Of a stretch of DNA of 64,000 nt, positions 50,914 to 62,011 are shown in pieces. The DNA lies in contig JADLZK010007835.1 of NCBI GenBank assembly GCA_015847255.1, forward strand, positions 1 to 64,000. The letters run 5' to 3'. The translations under genes and the position numbers were made by a program. This DNA is from Hyparrhenia diplandra. Taxonomy: Eukaryota > Streptophyta > Magnoliopsida > Poales > Poaceae. A model generated the notes under the pieces. The model was not told the origin of the DNA. It did no database searches and worked only from the letters and a program-made list of their open reading frames with translations. Numbering within the stretch: the stretch's first letter is position 1; each line of letters opens with the position of its first letter.

Positions 50914-52619
50914 TGTTGCCTAAGGTACAAGGAAAAAAGAAGTAGTGGAGTAGCAGATAAGGCTTAGTGGCTGGAAATGGGATGCATCAGTTCATGCTAC
51001 ATATATAGGCAATAAGCCTTCGTAGAGCCTTTGCGGACCTGGTCAATGCAAATAAGATGAAGAGTTGGAAAGTCTCTGCTAACTACACTGTTACTGATGT
51101 CATTAGGTAACATTTCAAGTACGGCGTGATAATGTTCGTATTGTATTGAGGGAAATTATTATCTGTCAGTAGGTTAACCTTAAAACACAGGGAGACACAA
51201 CTGAGACAAATAGTCAAATACAAGAAGCAAACTGTTGCAATACTGCAACTGGCTAATACAGAGTTGTTGCAAATTAATGGAAAGTTAATCATCTGAAACC
51301 TCAAAATAGAAATTGCAACTAGTACAGAGTTGGTGTGGCAATCGTGTACATCATTGCACAATGACAAGTTGCTGAAGACCTAGTAGTGTACACAAATAAT
51401 GACCATAAAACTTTGCTGACCTGGTCTATGTAAACAAGCCGTAATCAAGAATATGAAATTTCTTGGAAATATGACACTGTTGCAGATGTCATTAGGTGAC
51501 AGAATGAGAGTGGGACCAAAAATGTTTGTGTAGCCTTCAGAGCTGTCGTTATAATGAAACTGATACACTGGAGAGGTCATTGAATTCAACTTTGAGCTAT
51601 AAGTAACACACTCACAGTGAAAGCTGAAAGCTAAGACATATTTATCAATCTTTGTGTGCACATCAGTCAGTAGCTCTCCGAGAAAGCAAGAACGTGTATA
51701 CTCAGACTGCTGACTCTGTTTGGTCGTGTGGAGTTAGGTTACAAGTAAAGCGTCAAACAAATATATACTTGAAGGGTATATAAGATTATACTTATGATAA
51801 AAGACGTCGATGACAAGGACTGACAGGCCGAATGTGAAACATAAGCAGAAAGCCACCTCTTTCGGTTCATATTAAAAGGTCATCCACCCTAAGTTTTTCT
51901 ATATCATTTGGATTTAAGAAAGTGAAAAGGATAACTGCAAACAAGCCTAAGCAGGGACATAGGGAAGAAAGGATAGAAAGAGATGGACCAGCATAGAAAT
52001 ACTGAGTAAATCAGTAAAATAAAGCTAGCCAATTTCACAAGAGATGAGGACAAAATTTCTAATATTGTGCACATGTGTCAAATTTAAACCCTTTGTGGGG
52101 TACGCCATGTAGTCTCTAAAGTCTATGAGGAAATTTCAGTGCAATGCATCTTTGGAACAGTTCAATCCCACTTCTGATTTGCAGAAAGCAGTAGCTGGGG
52201 ATGCCTCTTTTCATCTGTCTTGAAACATTTATGTTTTGCCAAAAGCATTTCCAGCACAGACGCGGATGGGATGAGTAAAATAGCCCAGGAGATTGTTACC
52301 AGCAGGCCACCTCAGAAAAAAAAATAAAAAAGCACAAGAACATAGGAGACTCCTAAAAAAAATATAAGCTAAAAACCAGAATTTAGTTCGTCTGTTGGTA
52401 GTAGGTTGATATGGAAATGCAAGCTGACTAGGCCATGGCATCAAAATCATTCACAGGTTCATCATCACCGGAGAATCGACCATCCAACTACCTCAACAGA
52501 ACAATGGATCCAAAATACAGGAAATCCAGCTAGGTATACAGGAATAGCTTCCCACAACGAAATTTCTCTTGTAAATCCGGCTGACGAGCAAGAGCAATCA
52601 CCAACCTACTCCGGATTTT

Positions 52620-52830
52620 GGGTCGGTGAACTACTCAACGGGTGAACCAGGGCGTACCTTTGGGAGGGCTGACTGCCGAGAAGTGCGGCCCGCCGCCCTC
52701 CGGCGACGAGTCGGTGGTGCGCCGGCGCCGCATATGTGAGCCAATTGTTTGCAGGCAGAGGCAGGAAGAGGAATCCTTCCGGTCCGGATGGCCGTCCGAT
52801 CAAACTGGATGCCGTTGGCCATGGACCGTC
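52620..52830 (-). other. Conserved exon-like block upstream of WAK-like copy 1
   Basis: On the minus strand a GC-rich block begins near ATGGCCAACGGCATCCAG and ends at a donor-like AAAG|GTACGCCC. It is conserved in unit 2 at 61750-61990 in both sequence and donor. It may be a first exon of a longer WAK transcript or of a separate small transcript; the distance to the kinase ATG is about 1.7 kb. Confidence 0.35.
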
Positions 52831-53206
52831 GTCATCTATCAACGGCGATGCGGAGGTGGGGAAGGATTTTACGAGAGCACCTGTCGGCTGGCAGCGGCCA
52901 ACAGTACTAGATTCTGTACTAACATCAACGAAGATTATACTGGGAGGAGGAAACTTGGAATAAACACGTCGTCATTGACCATGCATCTTGTGGTTTACAC
53001 CACCATTTTGGAAGTATCTTGATTTTTATGATTGCATTGAGAAACGATCTTTTTCCGAGGGGAACATTGAGAAACGTTCTTGTGTTGTTTATACATCTCT
53101 TGCCTTGGCATAATATACTCTTGAAGCGTGAGATGCCATGATAACTCGCCAGTAGGTCAGTTAGCAAGGGCGAATACATTAGCGGAGTAGACTATAACTA
53201 ATATAA

Positions 53207-54825
53207 GAGCAACTCTAATGGGACTTTTTACGATTTTACTTAAAAAAAAAAAAAAAAATCAAACTCCAATAGAGCCCCTACTGGACCTTATTTTACATGT
53301 CCCCTCAAATTTTAATCTCAGACCCCTACATCTACAAAGCCCCTACTCCGTGAGTCCCACACAACCTTTTCTTTCTTTCCCGTCTCAAGTCCAATCTCTC
53401 CGTCCCGCGGGGTCGCTGGCGCGCCGGCGGCGGCATTCTGCACACCCCACCGGAGTTCGGCTGTCCTCGACCGCCCGGCCTCGAGTTGTCCCCCCACGGA
53501 GTTTCGCACCCCAAGTGCCGGGCCTCGAGTTATCCCTCCGGGACGGCGCGGGTCCGGCTCCGCAAGGACGGTGAGGCTGTCGGACGTGGTCGCGCCCGGG
53601 GACCGAGGAGGTCGAAGTGGTAGCCCGGGCCGTCGGACGAGCCAACGCCGTCGCCCGGCGGCCTCACCGGTCCCGTGGCCCGCTTCGATCCTCCTCGTTC
53701 CGTCGGGCTCCCGTTTCCTCCTCCTCATGCTCCGCCCTCTCACCCCGCCCGCGCCGGCCCGACGTCTACGCCGTAACCGCGCGTGAGCGCCCGTCGAGTG
53801 CTAGTGAGTGATGAGGAAGGCCGCGTCGGCGGGGGCCGGGGCCGTTCCATTGCCGCGCGATGGAGGGCCCGGGCGGTCGTGCTACTCCCTCTACGCACTC
53901 CTCGTCTTCGCCCTCGAGTTGCCGTTCATCTCCACCTCGCTCTCCTCGGTGGGTCCGGTGGCGCGCGGAAGCTCCACCTCTCTTTTGCGCGCAGGCGGCG
54001 CGGGCGCCCGCGCCGCCCGCCCGTGGCGCGTCCGTCTCCGTCCCGGCGGCGGGACGGGATCGTCACCAAAGACTCGGCGCGCGGGGCTCCCAAGCTCCGG
54101 CGCCGCGAGGCGGCGCCCGGCTTGAGCGGCTCACGCGGTCGGTGCGTGCGGCGAGGGAGCGAGCGGCGTGACCATGGGACGCCATCGCGGGGAGCCCTTG
54201 TGGTCATGCACCGTCCACCCAACCACCCCATCGCCCCTTGGCGTCGCGCCGGCGTCGCGGTCCGGCCAGCATCCGGGCTGCGGAGGTCGCTATTGCGCGG
54301 CGAGGGCCCGGGACGCCGGCTGCGCTCGCCACCGTCGGAGACCACGAGCGGCGCCGAGACGGTCCGAACCGGCATCTTCCCGAGCGGATCTTGCGTGCTG
54401 CGATGGCGTGGGCGGGTGGAGCGCCGCGCCCGGCCGGGCGGCCGCCGGTGCCACCAAAGATTCTCGAGCGCGAGGTTGCCGACCAGCACCGCGCGAGCAG
54501 ACGCGAGGTCCATGGTGCTGCTGCTGCTCCGTCACACCTCCACTCCCTCCGACACTGAATTCGGTGAGATTTGGCGGCGGCGGGACAATGCGGATCGGCG
54601 AGGTATTCGAGGTGGGAAAGAAAGGAGGGAAGAGTGACGAGGCCAAACAGAATTGAGTGATATTTGGAGGCTCGCTTTGGAGTGAATCACATAATTGAGC
54701 TAGAATCGAGTGATATTTGGAGGCTCCCTTTGGAGTGAATCACATAATTGAGCTCACAAAAATAGGAGAGAGCACCCAAATTAGATTTTAGGGGCCTGAT
54801 TTAGGTGTTGTGGCTGGAGTTGCTC
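53207..54825. mobile_element. PIF/Harbinger-like element with GC-rich cargo
   Basis: 1.62 kb flanked by TAA (53204-53206 and 54826-54828). Ends are inverted: GAGCAACTCTAATGGG on the left, and the right end reversed reads GAGCAACTCCAGCC. Unit 1 keeps the empty site (AATATAAGCC near 46340). Left and right margins are AT-rich, but 53340-54650 is strongly GC-rich with overlapping ORFs, unlike a normal MITE and without a recognisable transposase. This resembles a Pack-type element carrying captured host sequence. A 53-bp tandem duplication lies near the right end (54655-54760). Confidence 0.75.
54655..54760 (+). repeat. 53-bp tandem duplication in the PIF-like element
   Basis: GAGTGATATTTGGAGGCT starts at 54655 and 54708; both copies continue through GTGAATCACATAATTGAGCT. 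Confidence 0.8.
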
Positions 54826-54939
54826 TAAGCCACATAGTGTCACTGAAATAATGGGGAAAATCCTTTTTTTTTTTTTTTTGGGAAACAGGGAAAACCCTTG
54901 GCAGTCTAGTTACCAAATCTTGTGTCCAACAACCAGAGT

Positions 54940-55620
54940 GCATTCATGCAAGGGCAAGGCATACATCCCCGACAACTTTCTAGTATATGTACAAGGTGCA
55001 ATTAACCTCTTTCACAAAGCCAAAACACCATGTTCATCAAGCTAGACATCACTAAGGCCTTTGGTAGTGTTTGATTGGAATATTTGCTGGAAGCTTGAAG
55101 ACCTACGTCATCTTGGGTTTGGACAGAGGTGGTTGTCATTTTGTCCAAAACCTCTTTATTAAGTTGCATGCACCAACCAGGTTCAACCCAAAAGCTTAAG
55201 CTGATGGAGAGGTAGACAATTCACTTATATTCCAACACTCCTCCTCACGTCGAGGCTCCGGCCCGAGAGATCTAGCGACGGGCAAGCCTCGGGGCGTGGA
55301 ATAGGAGCGAGCAACAATTATTTTATTTTAATTGCGCTAACCAGGATTCAAACTCGAGACCTCTCGGCTCTAATACCATATTAAGTTGCATGCACCAACC
55401 AGTTCAACCCAAAAGCTTAAGCTGATGGGGAGAGGTGAACAATTCACTTATATTCCAACACTCTTCAAGTTGAATAGGACACCAGGACAATCAAACACAT
55501 TTTTCGAACAACGGGCTTCCCCATTTCCATTACTCATAACGGAAATATCGAATCAATCAAACACATGACGTGCTCAAGTATTTGGCGCATATCTAAATGG
55601 AAATATATTTTTCGAATTCC
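54940..55620 (+). mobile_element. LINE reverse-transcriptase remnant, split by a TRIM
   Basis: Before the TRIM, frames read like plant L1 RT: SAFIKGK-type text, DNFLVYVQGAINLFHKAKTP (54980-55040) and LDITKAFGSV, then GFGQRW-like text. After it, LNRTPGQS and a degraded form of the RT motif that normally reads GLRQGDPLSP. Frames shift repeatedly. The first part is also present in unit 1 (46385-46470), so the LINE predates the duplication. Confidence 0.6.
55157..55460 (-). mobile_element. TRIM/SMART-type miniature LTR retrotransposon
   Basis: 304 bp in all: LTRs of 81-82 bp at 55157-55237 and 55379-55460, an internal part of about 140 bp, and a 5-bp target duplication CTCTT at 55152-55156 and 55461-55465. 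On the minus strand the LTR starts TGTTGGAATATAAGTGAAT and is followed by TGGTATTAGAGC, the primer-binding site matching initiator tRNA-Met. There is no coding capacity, so mobility depends on other LTR elements. It sits inside the LINE remnant. Confidence 0.88.
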
Positions 55621-55968
55621 ACTGAGGATTCAAGTTTGAGATATATCAATAGATGACAACAATATCTGGCAGCAAAGGTACTTGTACCTGGTGAGATCGA
55701 CACCGACAACATCATCAGCATGGTCTTGAAAAGATATGGTTCATGAATAGAAGTCTCTTGAGGAGCATATGCGGAAGATGATAAGCAGCGGGTAGAACAA
55801 CCACAAGATATGCTTGTAAAGACAACAATTCCCATTACACTTCTCGATGGATAGATAGGGCAATGTCACAAAGATCAAGTATGTTGCCTTGGCCCTCTTC
55901 CTCCTAAGGCCAAAAACCAATATTTTTCTAAAGAACAATACTACATATAATTTTCCTTGATATAAATT

Positions 55969-56066
55969 CAACACTTCGAGATAAAAAACAACACTTCGAG
56001 TGTTGTGTTTTTCAGAGTTCAACACTTCGAGTGTTGTGTTTTTAGAGTTCAACACTTCGAGTGTTG
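55969..56066 (+). repeat. Cluster of hairpin-forming repeats
   Basis: CAACACTTCGAGTGTTG occurs three times (55989-56005, 56020-56036, 56050-56066) plus a half copy at 55969-55980. Each has 7-bp inverted arms (CAACACT/AGTGTTG) around TCG. Spacing is 20, 31 and 30 bases. Confidence 0.85.
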
Positions 56067-57198
56067 TGGTGCAGATGGAAACAAATAGTTATGCCATTAT
56101 AGTAACTCAAAGTGAAGTATAAAACATTTTTAATACTAAAAAGAATGTTTTGAATATAAAGGTGCATTAAACATTTTTTTAAAAAATAATTTTATTTCGA
56201 TCTCTGAATAAGTCATGGATAAAACAATTCTTCATTACATTTACAGCCTCCGACTGTTAAAAGCACGGTAATGAAAAGAAAACAGCAAAAAGAAGTAGAT
56301 CAACCAAAGTGGCCAATTAGACACTAAGCCTAGATTTTGAACTTTGAATTAAAAATTGCAACAACTAATAAGATTAAAAGTTGAAAATTTAAATATAGAT
56401 TTATGTTCTTAAAAGATGTATGCAATGTGAGGTGTTATAACTTAAACTCAATTAAATACATATTAAAAACCCGGACATGTGCAACACAAAGGATAAACAC
56501 CATATATAGAGTAATTGGTAAATTATCGACCGGATCAAGATTAGAGAGACCACGGATAATCAATTTTGATTAGTTATACGTGCTAAGTTTGTCTATGAAC
56601 TTTTAAACATTTATAAAACATAAGACTCGAGATCTTATTGGACCACTGGTTGATGGGCCAGTTATTGCAAATATACTATAATTTATACACTGGGTACAAC
56701 TTAAGACTTCGTGAAGAAATGCACAAGCAACAAATGTCAAAAGGATCGGATCGTTCATATACACTAGCTATTATACTTTACGCCGTCGTGAAAAGAGTCA
56801 AGAAATGCACAGTAAACAAATGTTAAAAGGCTCGGGCCGGCAGGGAAACAATTGGCCGGGACGGTCTAACTGCCCCCATAGAATTCAGAAGAAACATGGT
56901 TGATAGGCACAAGAAACTGGAGTACAATTTGGTTGCGTTAGTGACGCAATAACACGTTGACAGTAAGAAATGTAGCATGAATTTAAATCACAATGGCATT
57001 CAGCCTGTTTTACGAGTTACAACATGCATAAGACAGGAAGGAAGTGCAGCCTCTAAAGTACTGAAACGACAGTGACCATAGGATAGCCCTATACAGATAT
57101 AGTGTGGAAAAGTTCACTACAGATGCTTCAGAAGAAGCTTCGAAGTATCAAAATAATATAGAAGGGGAAACATTTTTAAGTTGGATGGGAGCAGATGA

Positions 57199-59922
57199 TC
57201 AACGAGGAAAGCTCATCGGCGACCAAAACTCATTTTCCATGCTATACCGCCTGCTCAAGTTGTAATCACCAGCATTGGAATCACGGTCTTGAACTGATCG
57301 ACCGTTCAGCCCAGTATTGTTTGCCGAACTCTGCAACGCTTGTAATCTCGTCTCAACTTGCCTCATCGTGGGCCTGTCCTCGCCCTTAGCGTTCAAGCAC
57401 ATCATGGCAATGGCTGCCACTTCCTTGGTTTCATCTTCTTCTGCCTCCTCAATGACTTGAGGGTCTAGAAACTCCTAGAGCCTGTCCTCGCTCACCGACT
57501 TGAAGAAAATTGTGAAACTAGATTGAAGCCTTCAGGTGAGGCGTAAGATGATGGTTTCCTACGAGTCAGCAGCTCCACAAGTATCACACGAAGCTGTACA
57601 CATCACTTTTCTCGGTGAGCCGGCCTGTTTGGTAGTACTCTGGATCCAAATATCCAAAAGTTCCTTGAATGGTTGTTGTGACAGAAGTTTGATAAATGGG
57701 GATACCTCGAGAAGCTCCAAAGTCCGACACTTTCGCTGTTAGCCAATCATCTAGCAGTATGTTTGTTGTCTTTATGTCTCTATGGATTACCGACACGGAA
57801 GCAGAAGAATGCAGATAAGCGAGAGATCTCGCAATTTCAAGGGCTATCCTCTTGCGCTCCTTCCATGGCAATGATAGTGGAGCACTGACATGAAGATGTT
57901 CGTGAAGCGTCCCATTTGAAATGAATTCATAGACTAGCAATGGAACTTCTGTCTCGAGGCAACATCCAAAAAGGCTCACTACATTCCTGTGATTTACTTG
58001 AGAAAGTATGGCAACCTCATTGATAAAACCATCAATTTCTCTCTTGATTGCATGTCTTGACCTTTTTATAGCGGCGACCCGTTGGTCAGACAAAATACCT
58101 TTTTGTATACAGTTCCATGGCCTCCGCCGCCGAAGTTTTCGAGTTTCATCAAAACTGTTTGTGGCACGTTCAAGCTCTTCTAAGCTAAAGATCATCCTTT
58201 CAGCAATATCCCTGTCTACCAGTTGCTGCAGTAAAAGGCCTCTGTTTTGCTTGAAGAAAAATTCTTTCATTATTTTAGCTTTTCGAGCCTTGGCCTTTTT
58301 CCTTATGACAACAATGGCAAGAATAAACAGCAGAATGACAATACCACTTCCAAGTCCGATTGCAATGATCAATCCTGGATATAATATACAAAAAATAAAA
58401 TTCTGATTATTTACTTCGACAAACCATTTTTTTATCAAAACAGTAGGAGATCTACCCTTATTATATTAAAAAAAATTAAGAAAGGGAAGAACAACAAAAC
58501 AGGTTCGAGCTGATATTAAGTTATTAACACCAAAAGGGTTTGAATGTTGGTAGAGTGTTGGTAAAACAAATCAACCAACGCAAGAGGAACTAGGTGGCTT
58601 TTAATTAAGAAGAAATAGGCACCCAAATTTGTCTCGATGAGAGCTTGAGCTTGGGTGTATGGGTGTAGATCCACCCTCCTGAAAAACTAAGCTAGGTTTA
58701 ATTCCTTAATATATAAACAACAGAGATCATGATATTGAATGTTTTTTTTTTCCTTGTTACCTGAAATTTTCAATTTGTTTGGACTACACCCATCTTTTAC
58801 TCTGGAGTTGCCGGAGGTACCAGGTGGGCAGATACAAAGATACGATCCTATTGTATTTATGCATTGCCCAAAGCATGTGGGTGGATCTGGCTGTGTACAC
58901 TCATCAATATCTGTTACAAGTTCAACCATGAATAAACAAGTAGTTACTAATTAGTCGAAAGTAATCACATGGTAGAAGTTGGATTTGAACCGGAAGATGC
59001 ATACCTTGGCACCCATTAGGCATGTACGGGTTCCCATCATAGCCTTGTTGACACTGGCATTTATACCCTTGTGGTGGAGGTTCATCATAGCAGTCACTCT
59101 TGTCACTTTGGCAACCAAAGTCACTGGACTTCTGAGCTTCCGCACAAGATAAGTTGCTAAACATCCAGTAAACCACAGTGTGGGTTGGCTGTCGTGGGGC
59201 AGATTCTGGTGAGGCCGCATACTTCTGCAACCGTATGGCAGATTCAGCCCTCCTCCAGTATTCCTTTTTCTCCACAATATATGTGGCGTTGAACAGATCC
59301 CTGCTTGGGCCAGACATGGTTGAGTTCGCTGCTTCATCGAGGGGAACAAGCTTGATCGCGTAGCTATTGCTAGCTTCTGAAACCTCCATAGAACAGCAAC
59401 CAGTACCAGTGCAAGTGCCATCGACGGACACCTTGGGATGACGAGTCTTGCACTTGGAATCACAGGTGCTGGCGTTGACTCCTGCTCCAGGGGACTGACC
59501 GAAAACCTGAAACCACACCCCAATGCAACGAACACATTTTGTGTTGCTGATACAGCGATAGAGCCTGTCATCCAATAAGCTGAGATTCCAGTTGTCATCG
59601 TAGTGGCTATTCCCTAATAACGGTTTCAAACCGGTGTCAAGGTACACAACTCTAGGAACTTTAGGCGCACCTTTATATCGACAACTCGATATCCAGCGCT
59701 GTTCATGTACAGCCCGGGGGGATCTTCTTCCATTTTGCACGCGAGTTTGAACCCCTCATGGAAGTAGCATCGCTCATCGCCGATGCCGAAGGGGTAAGGT
59801 ATGCTTATGTTGAGGCATTTGGAAGTGCACCCAGGAATTGCCCACATGTCTTGTGAAGATAGTGTCGGTATTGTTGCTAGAAACAGCAACAAATGCAGAG
59901 CTGCTATGGCAAGCATGTGCAT
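57199..59922 (-). pseudogene. WAK-like receptor kinase, copy 2, pseudogene
   Basis: Three exons matching copy 1: 59922-59005, 58910-58761, 58374-57199. Domains are the same: signal peptide (MHMLAIAALHLLLFLA), galacturonan-binding domain, EGF module (DIDECTQPDPPTCFGQC), membrane segment and RD kinase (HRDIKTTNILLDD). Lesions include a length change near 59655-59675, a +1/-1 pair around 59555-59490 that scrambles about 25 codons, a +1/+2 pair around the glycine loop (58090-58140) that restores frame, a missing base at 57599-57600, two extra bases near 57499-57502, and a TGG to TAG change at 57475-57477. The last is a true nonsense substitution, so this copy is more securely dead than copy 1. 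Confidence 0.82.
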
Positions 59923-60545
59923 TGTTGCATAAGGTGCAAGGAAAAAAGAAGTAGTGGAGTAGCAGATAAGGCTTAGTGGCTGGAAATGGGATGCATCAGT
60001 TCATGCTATATATATAAGCAATAAGCCCACATAGAGCCTTTGCGGACCTGGTCAATGCAAATCAAATAAGAGTTGGAAAAGTCTCTGCTAGCTACACTGT
60101 TACTGATGTGATTAGGTGACATTTCAAGTAAGACGTGATGATATTCATATTTTATTGAGGGAAGTTATTATATTAACCTTAAAACACAGGGAGGAGGCAC
60201 TGAGAGACAAAATAGTCAAAGCCAAGAAGCAAATTGTTGCAATATTGCAACATGCTAATACAGAGTTGTTGCAAATTAATGGAAAGTTAATCATCTGAGG
60301 CCTCAAAAGAGAAATTGCAACTAGCACAGAGTTGGTGTGGCAAGTGTGTGTGCGCACAGGGTACAAGGACAGGGTGCAGTAATCGATGTGATTTTGTGCC
60401 TGTGGGGTTCATGCTACATATGCAGGCTCTTACATATGATTAGAGGACCTAGTGTAAACAAATGATGACCATAAGTCTTTGCTGACCTGATCTACACAAA
60501 CAAGCCTTAATCAAGAATTTGAAATTCCTTGGCTCGGTAACACTG

Positions 60546-60650
60546 TTCCAAATGTCATTAGGTGACAGAATGAGTAAGACTTCCAAATGTCATTAGGTGA
60601 CAGAATGAGTAAGACTTCCAAATGTCATTAGGTGACAGAATGAGTAAGAC
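60546..60650 (+). repeat. 35-bp tandem repeat, three copies, upstream of WAK-like copy 2
   Basis: Copies start at 60546, 60581 and 60616, each TTCCAAATGTCATTAGGTGA followed by CAGAATGAGTAAGAC. Unit 1 has only one related copy (about 51486), so the array expanded after the duplication. Confidence 0.9.
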
Positions 60651-61749
60651 AAAATGTTTGTGTTGCCTTCGGTGGAGAGGTCATCGACATTCACCTTTGA
60701 GCTATAAGTAACACACTTGCAGCGAAATCTAACGCATATTTATCAATCTTTGTGTGCACATCAGTCAGTAGGTCTCCGAGAAAGCAAGACCGTGCATACT
60801 TAGACTGTTAACTCTGTTTGGTTGTGCAGAGTTAGGTTACCGTTAAGCGTCAAACAAATATATACATGAAGGGATTATACTTACAATAATAGGCAGAGAA
60901 CACAAGGACAGACAGGTCAAATTATGAAATGAGAACAGAAAGCCACCTCTATCGGTTCATGTTAGTGGGTGATCGGCCCTAAGTTTTTCTATATCATTAT
61001 TCACAAAAAAAACATTTTTCTATATCATTTGGATTCAAGAAAGTGAAAAGGGTTAATTGTAAACAAGCCTAAGCAGGGGCATAGGGAAAGGAAAGAAAAA
61101 GATGGACCAGCAGAGAGACATAGAGTAAGTCCGTAAAAATAAAACCAGCCAATTTCACAAGAGGCAAGGAAAAAACTTCTAATATTGTGTCCATGTGTCA
61201 AATTTAAAACCCGAATCGTATGCCATGTAGTCTCTAAAGTCTACAACGAAATTTCAGTCCAGCTCAGCTTTGGAACACTTGAAGCATGCCAAAATTCCCA
61301 CTCCTGATCTGCAGAAAGCAGAAAATGGGGATGTCTCTTTTTATCTGTCTTGAAACATTATGCCTTCCCAAAAGCATTTCCAGCAGCACAGGCACGGATG
61401 GGATGAGTAAAATAGCTTAGGAAATTGGTACCGACACACCACCTCAGAAATAAATGAGCACAAGGGCAGAGGAGACTTAAAAAACTAAAAACCAGAATTT
61501 AGTTTATCTATTGGTAGTAGTCAGTAGATTAGTAAGATAAATATGGAAATGCAATCCTAGGGGAAAGACGGCCAGGCCATGGCATCAAAATCATTCACAG
61601 GCTTATCGTCGCCGGGGAATCGAACATCAAACCACCTTAAACCTCAGCAGAATAACGTATGCAAAATGCCTAGCTAGGTAGTAGTACAAGAATAGCCACA
61701 ATGAAATCTCTCTTCCACATCCAGCCAACGAGCAATAACCTAACCTACC

Positions 61750-61990
61750 CCAGATTTTGGGTCGGTGAACTACTCAACGGGTGAACCAGGGCGTACCTTT
61801 GCGGAGGGCTGGCGGCCGAGAAGTGCGGCCCGCCGCGCGCCGCCGACCTTCCGGCGACGAGTCGGCAATGCGCCGGCGCCGGCGCCGCAGCCAATTGTTT
61901 GCAGGTAGAGGCAGGAAGAGGAATCCTTGGCAGAGGAGGGTGGTGGGCTCCGGATAGCCGTCCGATCAAACTGAGCGGTATGGATACCGT
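61750..61990 (-). other. Conserved exon-like block upstream of WAK-like copy 2
   Basis: Counterpart of 52620-52830, again with a minus-strand ATGG(T)CAACGG-type start and a donor-like CAAAG|GTACGCCC. Conservation of both ends across the duplication favours a transcribed first exon. Confidence 0.35.
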
Positions 61991-62011
61991 TGACCATGGA
62001 CCGTTGTCGTC

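Larger units (their letters stand above)
46075..52835 (-). repeat. Tandem segmental duplication, unit 1 (WAK-like locus)
   Basis: Homologous, in the same order, to 52915-62010. Anchors include 46135-46380 with 52980-53206 plus 54829-54940, 47425-48110 with 56440-57170, the kinase genes, and 52620-52830 with 61750-61990. Upstream non-coding sequence between the gene and about 52600 also matches 59923-61740. The gene-proximal upstream parts share words such as GATGTCATTAGGTGACAGAA. Confidence 0.85.
52915..62010 (-). repeat. Tandem segmental duplication, unit 2 (WAK-like locus)
   Basis: Second copy of the 46075-52835 unit. It is longer because it carries the PIF-like insertion (53207-54825) and a LINE remnant with a nested TRIM (54940-55620). 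Outside these, order and orientation are collinear with unit 1. Confidence 0.85.

Noticed and set aside
53783..54637. 284-codon ORF in the PIF-like element as a transposase
   Set aside because: It lacks any DDE transposase or Myb-like motif and overlaps equally long ORFs in other frames; best treated as GC-rich cargo.
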